A program made the translations under genes and the position numbers. A DNA stretch of 16,287 bases from Pseudomonadota bacterium. GTDB taxonomy: Bacteria > Pseudomonadota > Gammaproteobacteria > Burkholderiales > Thiobacillaceae. Location: NCBI GenBank assembly GCA_021780975.1, contig JAJXXS010000129.1, positions 1-16,287 of the forward strand. Reading direction: 5' to 3'. Below are positions 1 through 7,430 of the stretch, piece after piece. Every line of letters starts with the position of its first letter. Position 1 is the first letter of the stretch. Below the pieces are notes generated by a model. The model saw only the letters and a list, made by a program, of their open reading frames with translations. It ran no database searches and was not told where the DNA came from.

Positions 1-445
1 CGTTGCCTATGCCGGAACCATGATAATTCCATGCAGTGCACGAGGTCTGGTCGGTTTCGTCGAGATAGTCGCGCCCGGGCTCATAGCCAAACTCGTTCAT
101 GAACCACAAAAGGGAAGTCGGATACCCCGGAATGTTGCCGCATTGCCCGCATGATTTGTGATGCCAGAGCTGGACCGTGGGGATCTTCTTGGTCCAGCCG
201 AACAAGGTCTTAACCTCTACGGGCTTATGCGCATCGTTGATCCTGTGAACGATGATCTCGCCATCTTTCTCGAGTTCCCACATGTGCTCGCGGATGTCAT
301 CCATGCGCTCGCCCAGATCCATGGTGCGGCGGTCGACATGCTTCCGCACCCACTCGGTCGCCTTGGCGGCCTCATCAGTTGCCAGGTGCGTGGGCTGAAA
401 AAAAGAACCGTGTCCGGCGATTCCCTGGGTGTGTTCCGTCGTCAT
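1..445 (-). CDS. hdrB1: sHdr complex subunit HdrB1, N-terminal part (runs off left edge)
   Basis: Heterodisulfide-reductase-like subunit B of the sulfur-oxidising sHdr complex, a cytoplasmic assembly thought to oxidise protein-bound sulfane sulfur to sulfite. Only the first 148 codons lie in the window, and the frame is still open at base 1. The start is the ATG at 445, preceded by AAGGAG with a 7-base spacing. Visible features are C99 and C102 in KSCGQCGNIPG, and C136 in the segment DETDQTSCTAWNYHGSG. This segment resembles the beginning of the cysteine-rich (CCG-type) part of HdrB proteins, which bind a non-cubane Fe-S cluster. It lies 58 bases after hdrC1 on the same strand, the usual hdrC1-hdrB1 order in sHdr operons. 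The family call rests on recalled sHdrB1 sequence plus synteny. The C-terminal cysteines cannot be checked here. Confidence 0.85.
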   Translation of the reverse strand, partial: MTTEHTQGIAGHGSFFQPTHLATDEAAKATEWVRKHVDRRTMDLGERMDDIREHMWELEKDGEIIVHRINDAHKPVEVKTLFGWTKKIPTVQLWHHKSCGQCGNIPGYPTSLLWFMNEFGYEPGRDYLDETDQTSCTAWNYHGSGIGN

Positions 446-503
446 GCTCCAACTCCTTGCGATTTTCGGGATGCCGATTCGCTCCCGTCAAATAAAAGCC
501 AAT

Positions 504-1193
504 TCAGTCTTCCTTGTCTTCCTGTTCTTCCAGCCACTCGTCATATTCCTCGCGCTTCTCGTCGATGAAGTCTTCGATGACATCGAAAAGATTTTCATCC
601 ATGGCCTCAAGGGAATTGAGCACCCCGGTCATTTCCCAGATGGTGTACATCTCCACCGAGGTCTTGAGAGAGACCTCCCATGCAGTATCTGTGGTCTGCA
701 GCGTGCGCATGGGAATGGCCTTGCGCAGGGTCTTCAAGTTCCCTTCCACTTTCTGGATATTCGGGCCCCAGTCAGGAAAATGGTCCGGCTGTATCATGTC
801 GGGGGATAGCTGATTGCCGGTAGTGATGAGCTTCAGCATCACTCGTCCGAAAGGCCGCAAGACGTCTTTGGCCGACTGCATGCCATGCTTGATCGCAACT
901 TCCCGCATGATCATGACCAGGCCGCCCGGAGAATTCTTGAAGGGACAACGCGCTGCGCAAGTCATGCACTGGGCACAAGCCCAGATTTTCTCCTGCATGG
1001 CGTCGTAGATTTGCTCGATGTTTTCGGTCCAGAGCAACTGGACAATTTCGCGCGGGCTGTAATCATAGAACTGCGCCGAGGGGCAGGTGGCCGTACAGAT
1101 CCCGCAATTGAGACAGCCATTGAGCTCGTGGTCATAGCGAAAATCACCACGGATGTCGTCGTAGATTTCACGCATTTCAGCGTAGGTAGCCAT
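504..1193 (-). CDS. hdrC1: sHdr complex subunit HdrC1, ferredoxin-like protein with two 4Fe-4S clusters
   Basis: A 229-residue iron-sulfur subunit of the sHdr complex, expected to carry electrons between the HdrB and HdrA parts in the cytoplasm. Two classic CX2CX2CX3CP motifs are present: C27, C30, C33, C37 and C73, C76, C79, C83. No membrane segment or signal peptide is evident. The start at 1193 follows AAGGAG with about six bases of spacing. The last 32 residues are strongly acidic (17 Asp or Glu), beyond the cluster-binding part. It is the first gene after a terminator and an AT-rich gap, so it probably opens its own transcription unit with hdrB1. Archaeal methanogen HdrC shares the two-cluster plan, but the rhodanese-tusA-dsrE2 neighbours point to the sulfur-oxidising type. 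Confidence 0.9.
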   Translation of the reverse strand: MATYAEMREIYDDIRGDFRYDHELNGCLNCGICTATCPSAQFYDYSPREIVQLLWTENIEQIYDAMQEKIWACAQCMTCAARCPFKNSPGGLVMIMREVAIKHGMQSAKDVLRPFGRVMLKLITTGNQLSPDMIQPDHFPDWGPNIQKVEGNLKTLRKAIPMRTLQTTDTAWEVSLKTSVEMYTIWEMTGVLNSLEAMDENLFDVIEDFIDEKREEYDEWLEEQEDKED

Positions 1194-1344
1194 GCCCGCT
1201 CCTTGAAGGGGGTAAATTGCGCGCCTTCCTATTTAATTTATTTTTGTTCTAACCAGTAGACTAGAGCCAAATTCGGAAAGTTCAATACAATATTTGATTA
1301 TTATTTATTTCTAATATGTAAATTTCCGCCCAGAAACAGGAATG
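1194..1344 (-). promoter_or_regulatory. AT-rich leader and probable promoter region of hdrC1B1
   Basis: The gap between the dsrE2 terminator and hdrC1 is very AT-rich, unlike the genes around it. Reading the minus strand, candidate hexamers are TTAGAA and TATTGT separated by 16 bases, and a separate TTGAAC nearer the gene. None is a convincing full match, so the exact promoter is unresolved. The position directly after a terminator and before an operon start makes promoter activity likely. The ribosome binding site AAGGAG sits just before the ATG. Confidence 0.45.
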
Positions 1345-1370
1345 AAAAAAGCCGAGACGAAGCCCGGCTT
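1345..1370 (-). terminator. rho-independent terminator after dsrE2
   Basis: On the minus strand the sequence reads AAGCCGGG, a short TTCG-containing loop, CTCGGCTT, then a run of T. The stem is eight pairs including one G-T wobble, followed at once by six T. This is a standard intrinsic terminator, 41 bases after the dsrE2 stop codon and about 150 bases before hdrC1. It divides the sulfur cluster into two transcription units, or limits read-through between them. Confidence 0.8.
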
Positions 1371-1411
1371 AGTTCACTCAAGCTTGCCCCGCTGAGGGGG
1401 ACCGAACAGCC

Positions 1412-1924
1412 TCAAATAAAGAGGCAGATATCGGACTCGCCCGCAAATTCAAAGAAGGTCGCGGCACCCCCATACTCGATGCCGTCAATAAAGTTGCTAT
1501 GGTCAAAACCAAACAACTCGACGGTCATCTGGCAGGCGATGAATTTGCAGTCGGCCTCAAGACACAGGGTCCTCAATTCGGGAATGCTGGCCACGCCGTT
1601 ATTCTTGATCGTCATCTTCATCAGGCTTGTGGCGACGTTTTCATAAAACGGCACCAGCGACTGGACGGCATTCGGGATATTCCAGTTGATACCCTTGAAC
1701 CACTTCGGCCCAAAGGGCATCTTCATGGGCATGCCAGGGTTACCCAACGGGCTCACTTTCAAAGCAGACAAATCGCCTTTGCGCAGCAACTGCAAGCCAT
1801 AGAACGTGAAAAAAACCTCCACCTCGTAACCCAAGGCCGCCCCGGTGGACGCCAAAATGAAAGGGGGGTAGGCCCAGTCCAGCGTGCCTTTGGTAGCGAT
1901 AATGGCCAACTTCTTGGTTTCCAT
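1412..1924 (-). CDS. dsrE2: DsrE2-type sulfur carrier (DsrE/DsrF/DrsH-like family)
   Basis: A 170-residue protein of the DsrE-like superfamily (DrsE_2 type), members of which bind or transfer persulfide sulfur or thiosulfate together with TusA. The N-terminal fold begins with KKLAIIATKGTLDW, a typical opening strand and loop. Cysteines at 121, 126 and 131 form a CX4CX4C arrangement ending in ACQMTVELFG, the family's recognisable thiol region; C167 lies near the end. The stretch around residues 18-45 is hydrophobic, and some DsrE2 proteins are membrane-attached, but no clear transmembrane helix is claimed. AAGGAG lies nine bases before the ATG. It is the third gene of a rhodanese-tusA-dsrE2 set and follows tusA by 49 bases. 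It is distinct from the DsrE of the DsrEFH complex, which is shorter. The subfamily (2A or 2B) was not resolved. Confidence 0.87.
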   Translation of the reverse strand: METKKLAIIATKGTLDWAYPPFILASTGAALGYEVEVFFTFYGLQLLRKGDLSALKVSPLGNPGMPMKMPFGPKWFKGINWNIPNAVQSLVPFYENVATSLMKMTIKNNGVASIPELRTLCLEADCKFIACQMTVELFGFDHSNFIDGIEYGGAATFFEFAGESDICLFI

Positions 1925-1973
1925 GTGACTCGTCTCCTTTGATGGCGGCCCTTGAGGGCACGGTTGTAAAGTC

Positions 1974-2201
1974 CTATTTTTTCTTCATGAAGAAAGTGTA
2001 TTCGCCACCAGTCTCGGCGGAGGAAACCAGTTCATTGCCCGTCTGCTTCGCAAAAGCCTGCATGTCCTTCACAGAGCCCGGATCGGTGGCGACCACCTTC
2101 AGCACCTGCGCCGAGGTCATTTCCGCCAGGGCTTTTTTGGTGCGGAGGATAGGCAACGGGCAATTCAAGCCACGGGCATCCAGCTCTTTATCAAAATTCA
2201 T
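1974..2201 (-). CDS. tusA: TusA sulfur-carrier protein
   Basis: A 75-residue cytoplasmic sulfur carrier. The family motif CPLPIL carries the persulfide-accepting Cys14 and is preceded by the usual LDARGLNC. Length and strand pattern match TusA. In sulfur oxidisers TusA takes sulfane sulfur from a rhodanese and exchanges it with DsrE proteins before delivery to Dsr or sHdr enzymes. In many other bacteria the same family serves tRNA thiolation, but here it sits between a rhodanese gene and dsrE2, so the dissimilatory role is favoured. A GGAG lies nine bases upstream of the ATG at 2201. The C-terminus ends in a basic KKK. Confidence 0.95.
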   Translation of the reverse strand: MNFDKELDARGLNCPLPILRTKKALAEMTSAQVLKVVATDPGSVKDMQAFAKQTGNELVSSAETGGEYTFFMKKK

Positions 2202-2237
2202 GTCTCGGTTCTCCGGGAGTTTGGTTAGGTTAATAAA

Positions 2238-2266
2238 TCAGGGGCTACTAAAATAATCCACCCTGA
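2238..2266 (-). other. short hairpin between the rhodanese gene and tusA
   Basis: TCAGGG and CCCTGA form a perfect 6-bp inverted repeat with a 17-base AT-rich loop, in the 118-base gap between the rhodanese stop and the tusA start. Only an interrupted T stretch (TTTATT) follows on the minus strand, so it would be a weak terminator or an mRNA processing or stability element rather than a full stop. Confidence 0.3.
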
Positions 2267-2319
2267 AAGGAATTTCAACAGGTGGCCGTCAAATATCATG
2301 GCCGGAACTGGGCAAGCGC

Positions 2320-2649
2320 TCAAGCTGCCAATGCCTGGCCAGCCTGTGCCCAGGCCATGATACCGCCGACCAGATTATAAACCTCCCCCACTCCACGAGA
2401 AGCCATGAAGGCCGCGGCTTGGGCGGAACGGGCACCGGAACGGCAATAAAACACGACCGTGCCTCCGCCAGCCAGCTCGTCAGCCTTGAATGGAAGGAGG
2501 TGCAAAGGCAAATGGATGGCCCCCTCGATGTGCCCAGCGGCAAATTCGGCGTCCGTACGCACATCTATTAACCTTATCGCTTGCCGCAGCCTGAGTTGCG
2601 CCAGCTGGGCAGGGTCAATTTCCTTAAAGCCGTACATATTTCCAAACAT
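2320..2649 (-). CDS. single-domain rhodanese sulfurtransferase
   Basis: A 109-residue single-domain rhodanese that probably loads sulfane sulfur onto TusA, the first step of the relay. The active-site loop CRSGAR starts at Cys69, a six-residue loop typical of sulfurtransferases rather than phosphatases. The substrate-side motif IDVRTDAEFAAGHIEGA is intact. The frame is open to an ATG at 2745, but the start at 2649 is chosen. It is preceded by AGGGGA with a seven-base spacing, and the 32 residues before it do not look like rhodanese sequence. No signal peptide is seen with this start, so it is cytoplasmic. It heads the rhodanese-tusA-dsrE2 set and lies 123 bases after soeC. In such clusters it is usually just called rhd. 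Confidence 0.9.
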   Translation of the reverse strand: MFGNMYGFKEIDPAQLAQLRLRQAIRLIDVRTDAEFAAGHIEGAIHLPLHLLPFKADELAGGGTVVFYCRSGARSAQAAAFMASRGVGEVYNLVGGIMAWAQAGQALAA

Positions 2650-2692
2650 GAACCGTTCCCCTTGGGACACGCCCTGACAATCAGAAGGCGCT

Positions 2693-2701
2693 AATATACC
2701 A
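2693..2701 (-). promoter_or_regulatory. possible extended -10 promoter for rhodanese-tusA-dsrE2
   Basis: On the minus strand TGGTATATT fits an extended -10 element (TGn followed by TATATT), 43 bases upstream of the chosen rhodanese start. No good -35 hexamer was found at the right distance. The 123-base gap after soeC is the largest inside the left part of the cluster before dsrE2, which would suit an internal promoter. Confidence 0.3.
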
Positions 2702-2772
2702 AAAAGTTCCTGCCACTTTCTCGCACACGTTTGGGTAATCGCCAAAAGGCACCGCGCACTTCGCTATTCAGC

Positions 2773-3702
2773 TCAGGTGCGCTGCGCGCCATGGAAAAGA
2801 TTGACTACGTGTCGCGCCTCGGCAAAAAATAGCCACCGTTCAAGCACGAGCCCGAGCAACACGCACACCATGGCCGCGAACGCAGATTGCGCTTGCAAGG
2901 CCTGTCCCTGCGCCAGCATGGTCAAAGGCAGGCCAGTGGCGAACAGGAAAAAACCCGCCTTCAGCAGCAAGCGAGTGCCTGCCCGGACCTGGAACCCGAA
3001 CTCGCGCGTCAGGAAGGTACCATGAGTATGACCAGTATCCAGCAGGCGTACCTTTCCGCGCGTAAACCCTGTGGCCGTGTTGATGGTGGAACCATAGGGA
3101 CGCATCACCCAAAAATAGTAGATCGCCTTGATAAAAGCGGCGCTGATCAGGAGTGCTAGCGCAAGAACTTCGTAGGGCAGAAAGGCTGCGCCCGAATACA
3201 GCGCGATGACGAGCAGGATCATGGCCCCGGAAAAATGACCCAACACCATATATGCCGCAGGAACCAGAGGGGTATTCCATTGGCGTATCGTCTTGAGACA
3301 GGCGTATATCATTCCAGTAGAAAAAAGCGTCGCCCAGGCAAACAGACAGGCGAAAAATCCCAGCACCAACCGCAGATCCCGCGCGACATCAAGCCAAGCC
3401 AGAACGAGGTAGAGCACGGCGAAGGGAAAAAACGCGACCGCGAAAACCCCTTCGCGCGCCAGCCACGAAGTGCGCCAGCGCGTAAAGGCACGCCAGGCGT
3501 TCTTGGGATTAGCGAGATGGAAAGTGGACGACAACAGCCCCCCACCGACGAAACAAATAGCAAGCAATCCTGCCAGCGCATTGGCGTCCGCGGTTAGCCC
3601 TCCCCCCAAATGGAAAAGATCGGCCAGATAAAGCAGGACAAACAAGCCGAAACCTGCGCCGGACGCCACAGTAAAGAAAATTACGGAAAAAGCTGGATGC
3701 AT
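2773..3702 (-). CDS. soeC: SoeC, membrane anchor of the sulfite dehydrogenase (DmsC/NrfD-like)
   Basis: The quinone-reacting membrane subunit of the SoeABC sulfite dehydrogenase, of the DmsC family. With the start at 3702 it has 309 residues. About eight hydrophobic helices are visible, beginning with HPAFSVIFFTVASGAGFGL and ending with a helix containing MVCVLLGLVLERWLFF. A start at 3735 is possible, but the ATG at 3702 has AGGA eight bases upstream, and MHPAFS is the usual family beginning. It is 70 bases downstream of soeB and the last gene of the soeABC trio. Similar anchors occur in DMSO and polysulfide reductases. The assignment to sulfite oxidation comes from the whole trio and the sHdr context. 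Confidence 0.87.
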   Translation of the reverse strand: MHPAFSVIFFTVASGAGFGLFVLLYLADLFHLGGGLTADANALAGLLAICFVGGGLLSSTFHLANPKNAWRAFTRWRTSWLAREGVFAVAFFPFAVLYLVLAWLDVARDLRLVLGFFACLFAWATLFSTGMIYACLKTIRQWNTPLVPAAYMVLGHFSGAMILLVIALYSGAAFLPYEVLALALLISAAFIKAIYYFWVMRPYGSTINTATGFTRGKVRLLDTGHTHGTFLTREFGFQVRAGTRLLLKAGFFLFATGLPLTMLAQGQALQAQSAFAAMVCVLLGLVLERWLFFAEARHVVNLFHGAQRT

Positions 3703-3772
3703 GACAAAGTTCCTAGTTCGCCATTCGCTATGCAATCAAGAGCAGGCACCCCCTCTCGGGAAGAGGCGCGTC

Positions 3773-4465
3773 CTACCGTCTCACCACCCTGTTGACAAGC
3801 TTTTTTACCTTTGCCATCACGCCATGGCCGGATTCGCCGGAAGGAATGGGTTTGGGCTTGCGTGGCGGCAGGTAATGATTCGTCGGGTTGTAGCCAAGCT
3901 CCGGCAGCAGCTGGTAGCCCCCACGCTCGCGCACCGCCGCACTAACTGCCGACCCCGGATCATCCAGATCCCCGAACATGCGGGCATGCGCCGGACAGGT
4001 CAGCACACAGGCAGGCTGCCGCTCTTCGACCGGGAGGTCTTGATCATAGATGCGGTCGATGCAGAGCGTGCATTTTTTCATCGTGCCAGACGAGCGATCC
4101 AACTCGCGGGCACCATAGGGGCAGGCCCATGAGCAGTAATTGCAGCCCATGCATTTGTTCTGATCCACGAGCACGATGCCATCTTCGGCCCGCTTGTACG
4201 AGGCCCCCGTGGGGCAGACAGTGACGCAGTCCGCGTCCTCGCAGTGCATGCAGGACATCGGAAAGTTAATCGTTTTGCTGTTGGGGTACTCACCAATTTC
4301 ATAATGGCGGATGCGGTTAAACCATACACCTGAAGGCTCCGCACCGTACGGATCGTAATCGGATAACGGCCCGGTGGTGCCCGACGCATTCCATTCCTTG
4401 CACGCCACGGCACAGGCATGGCATCCGACGCACACATCCAGGTCAATGACCAATCCTAATCTCAT
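3773..4465 (-). CDS. soeB: SoeB, four-cluster ferredoxin subunit of the sulfite dehydrogenase
   Basis: A 230-residue electron-transfer subunit that links the molybdenum site of SoeA to the membrane anchor SoeC. Sixteen cysteines fall into four 4Fe-4S groups: C12/C15/C18/C22, C72/C75/C80/C84, C105/C108/C111/C115 and C132/C135/C153/C157. The N-terminus MRLGLVIDLDVCVGCHAC starts directly with the first cluster and has no Tat or Sec signal, consistent with a cytoplasmic enzyme. It begins 12 bases after the soeA stop, so the two genes are almost certainly co-transcribed. The same domain plan occurs in DmsB and PsrB. The ribosome binding site is weak, so translational coupling to soeA is plausible. 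Confidence 0.9.
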   Translation of the reverse strand: MRLGLVIDLDVCVGCHACAVACKEWNASGTTGPLSDYDPYGAEPSGVWFNRIRHYEIGEYPNSKTINFPMSCMHCEDADCVTVCPTGASYKRAEDGIVLVDQNKCMGCNYCSWACPYGARELDRSSGTMKKCTLCIDRIYDQDLPVEERQPACVLTCPAHARMFGDLDDPGSAVSAAVRERGGYQLLPELGYNPTNHYLPPRKPKPIPSGESGHGVMAKVKKLVNRVVRR

Positions 4466-4477
4466 GCCGGTTCTCTC

Positions 4478-7351
4478 TTAGTTCTTTTCGTGGCCGCGGG
4501 CGTCATAACGCAACACCTCGGGGCGCGAAGCCCGGTCTGCCGGCAAGCGCCTCACTTGGGGGAATTGCGGCCAGGAGCCACTTTCGCCCGCCGCCGCCTT
4601 GTAGACCTTGACCTTTAGATCGAACCAGGCCGCCTGTCCGGAAATGGGGTCGGAATTGGTGATGCGCCGTTCCCCCTGCTTTTCCGGCAACAACTCGGAG
4701 ATCAGGTGGTTGAGCAAAAATCCCTTGGTCGCCTCCGAAGCATCCGGATCAAGCCCCCATGTGCCCTTTTGCTTGCCTATGGCATTCCAGGTCCACACAG
4801 TATCTTCCTGCGTGCCCTCCATGGTTTTGACCTGGCAGCGAATCTTGCCGTTATGAGACTCCACCCAGACCCAGTCGTAATCCTTGATCCCCATGGAAGC
4901 CGCGCGCGCGGCATTCATGTACAGATAGTTTTGGGCCATGATCTGGCGCAGCCAGACATTTTGCGAATCCCAGGAGTGATACATGAACATCGGGCGCTGG
5001 GTAAGTGCAAAAAATGGATATTCCTCATCATCCACACGCTGCTGCTCAAGCGGTTCGTACCACATGGGCAGGGGATCGAAATACTTTGCCAAGCGCTCCC
5101 GATCCGCAGGATCCTTGGGCTGCGGACCATCGTAGAGCCCCTGTCCCGCGAGGCGGAATTTTTGCATCGGCTCGGAATATATCTGCATGATGATGGGCTC
5201 CACCTTGCCGACAAAACCCGCCCTGACCGCCTCTTCCAGGTAGTCGCGGTTGATGTAGCGCATGTACTTCTGGCCATCCGGCCAATGGTGGGCAAAGAAA
5301 CTCTGGTTTTCGATGTATTTTTCCCATTGCTTTGGGTTGGGCTCGCCGTACAGCGACGATTCGCCATCCTTGCCGCGCCAGCCGGCGAGAAAGCCGACCC
5401 CAGGGCTACGTTGATAATTGATGATGAAATCCGGGTAATTCCTGAATTTGCGCGTGCCATCCTTGTTGGTAAACGCAGGAAACTTGAGGCGCGAAGCCAG
5501 TTCCACCATCACTTCCTGCCAGGGGCGCACGTCGCGCCCAGTGTCGACCAAGGGATAACGAATGGCATCGGCGGCGGCATCGGGCTCGGAGATCGGGCGG
5601 TCCAGCAGCGAGATGCAATCATGCCGCTCCAGGTATGTCGTGTCGGGGAGTACCAGATCCGCAAAATTGACCATCTCGGAGTGGAAGGCGTCCACCACCA
5701 CAAGGAACGGAATTTTGTACTGGCCCGGCTCTTCGGGATCCTTTTCACGCAGCATGTCCTGGATGTTTTTGGTATTCATGCTGGAATTCCATGCCATGTT
5801 GGCCATGAACAGGATCAGGGTGTCAATCGCATAGGGGTCATGATTGGTGGCATTGGTGATCACCATATGCATGAGCCCATGCGCCGAGAACGGCGCTTCC
5901 CAAGAGTACGCTTTGTCGATGCGCAGGGGGTTGCCGAATTCATCCACCACCAGATCCTCGGGGCGGGTCGGAAAACCCAGCGGCGGCCGAGACAGCGGGG
6001 TATTGGGCGCATTGATGATATCGAGATTGTTTTCCGGCAGCTGATGCGGGGGAATGGGCTTGGGATAGGGCGCGCGCGCGCGAAAATTGCCCGGCCCATC
6101 GAGCGCCCCGAGGAGCATCTGTATCAAATGGATGGCGCGGCAGGCATGGAAGCCATTGGAATGTGCAGAAATGCCGCGCATCGCATACATCGCCACGGGA
6201 CGCCCCACCACCTTGTCATGCTTGCGCCCCCAGACGTCGGTCCAGGCGATAGGCAATTCCACCGCGTCCTTGAAGGCCACATGGGCCATTTCAACCGCAA
6301 GCCTTTCGATGGTTTCGGCGGATACACCGCAGGCAGCCGCCACATTGGCCGGCGCATAACGCTCGTCAAGGTAACGCTCGACCGTCAGCGTGAACACCGT
6401 CTTCACCTTGCTGCCGTCAGGAGCGACGTATTCCCCAAACATGGCCGGCGCTATGTCGGCCGCGAGCCCGTTGACGAACCTCTCGCGCTCCATGTCCCAA
6501 ATCAGCGGCTGCCCCTCTTCGTCTCTCAGGAACAAACCATGACTGGCATGCCCCGGACGGTCGATGACCAGCCACGTGGCATTGGTATAGCGGGCCAGAA
6601 AGTCGTAGTCGAACAACTCGCGCGTCAACAGCACGTGGACGATGGAAAGCGCAAATAATCCGTCCATTCCGGGCTTGATCGGGATCCACTCGTCAGCAAT
6701 CGCGGAGTACCCCGTGCGCACCGGGTTCACTGACACGAACTTGCCGCCTCCACGCTTGAGCTTTTCCAGTCCGATCTTGATGGGATTGGAGGAATGGTCC
6801 TCGGCAACCCCCCAAAGTATGAAGTATTTGGCGTAGTCCCAATCCGGGGCGCCGAACTCCCAAAAGGAGAAGCCGACGGAATAAAGTCCGGCGACCGCCA
6901 TATTGACGGAACAAAAACCGCCGTGAGCCGACCAGTTTGGAGTGCCGAACTGCTGCGCCCAAAGTCCAGTCAAGGCCTGCATCTGGTCCCGGCCGGTAAA
7001 AAACGCCAGTTTGGACGGATCGGTAGCGCGAATTTCCTGCAGGCGCTCGGTCAACATATCCAGAGCCTGATCCCAGGCTATTACCTCGAACACCCCCTCC
7101 CCGCGCTCGCTTCCCGGCTTTCTGATGAGAGGTTGGGCAAGCTTGGCCGCGGAGTATTGCTTCATGATGCCGGCCGAGCCCTTTGCGCAAAGCACCCCTT
7201 GGTTGGTCGGGTGATCGCGATTTCCCTGGATGAAGCGCACCTTGCCATCCTCCAGGGTCACTTTGATGCCGCAACGGCACGCGCACATATAGCAGGTCGA
7301 ATATTTGATGTCCTGCCGGGCATGGTTCTCGACTTTTACTTCAGCATTCAT
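4478..7351 (-). CDS. soeA: SoeA, molybdopterin catalytic subunit of cytoplasmic sulfite dehydrogenase
   Basis: The catalytic subunit of SoeABC, which oxidises sulfite to sulfate in the cytoplasm and passes electrons to SoeB. With the start at 7351 it has 957 residues; an ATG at 7402 would add 17 that look unrelated to the family. The N-terminal Fe-S site is C20-X2-C23-X3-C27-X27-C55, with an extra cysteine at 25. Cys147 in GGFCSVNMA is the likely molybdenum ligand. Later features typical of the family are SVNPVRTGYS, the PIAWTDVWGRKHDK region, VLPDTTYLERHD and the C-terminal ALTQRPMFMYHSW dinucleotide-binding segment. There is no twin-arginine signal, which separates it from exported PsrA and PhsA reductases. 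It leads the soeABC trio and sits upstream of the rhodanese-tusA-dsrE2-hdr genes. A cytoplasmic polysulfide-type reductase is the main alternative. Confidence 0.87.
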   Translation of the reverse strand: MNAEVKVENHARQDIKYSTCYMCACRCGIKVTLEDGKVRFIQGNRDHPTNQGVLCAKGSAGIMKQYSAAKLAQPLIRKPGSERGEGVFEVIAWDQALDMLTERLQEIRATDPSKLAFFTGRDQMQALTGLWAQQFGTPNWSAHGGFCSVNMAVAGLYSVGFSFWEFGAPDWDYAKYFILWGVAEDHSSNPIKIGLEKLKRGGGKFVSVNPVRTGYSAIADEWIPIKPGMDGLFALSIVHVLLTRELFDYDFLARYTNATWLVIDRPGHASHGLFLRDEEGQPLIWDMERERFVNGLAADIAPAMFGEYVAPDGSKVKTVFTLTVERYLDERYAPANVAAACGVSAETIERLAVEMAHVAFKDAVELPIAWTDVWGRKHDKVVGRPVAMYAMRGISAHSNGFHACRAIHLIQMLLGALDGPGNFRARAPYPKPIPPHQLPENNLDIINAPNTPLSRPPLGFPTRPEDLVVDEFGNPLRIDKAYSWEAPFSAHGLMHMVITNATNHDPYAIDTLILFMANMAWNSSMNTKNIQDMLREKDPEEPGQYKIPFLVVVDAFHSEMVNFADLVLPDTTYLERHDCISLLDRPISEPDAAADAIRYPLVDTGRDVRPWQEVMVELASRLKFPAFTNKDGTRKFRNYPDFIINYQRSPGVGFLAGWRGKDGESSLYGEPNPKQWEKYIENQSFFAHHWPDGQKYMRYINRDYLEEAVRAGFVGKVEPIIMQIYSEPMQKFRLAGQGLYDGPQPKDPADRERLAKYFDPLPMWYEPLEQQRVDDEEYPFFALTQRPMFMYHSWDSQNVWLRQIMAQNYLYMNAARAASMGIKDYDWVWVESHNGKIRCQVKTMEGTQEDTVWTWNAIGKQKGTWGLDPDASEATKGFLLNHLISELLPEKQGERRITNSDPISGQAAWFDLKVKVYKAAAGESGSWPQFPQVRRLPADRASRPEVLRYDARGHEKN

Positions 7352-7430
7352 CCTGGTTCCAGAGTCAATACAAAGCCCTTCCTGCATGCCTCGCGGCCGC
7401 ACTCCCTCGGTATATTAGATGGAAAGGGCG

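Noticed and set aside
4706..6658. 650-codon open frame on the plus strand, antisense to soeA
   Set aside because: It lies entirely opposite a clearly conserved molybdoenzyme gene. Its translation is rich in His, Arg and Gly without domain features, and it has no ribosome site or neighbours. This is typical of antisense frames in GC-rich genes.
4478..7351. Polysulfide or thiosulfate reductase (PsrA/PhsA) identity for the molybdoenzyme
   Set aside because: No twin-arginine signal is present on the catalytic or ferredoxin subunit, and the neighbours are cytoplasmic sulfur-oxidation genes. SoeA fits better, though phylogeny would be needed for proof.
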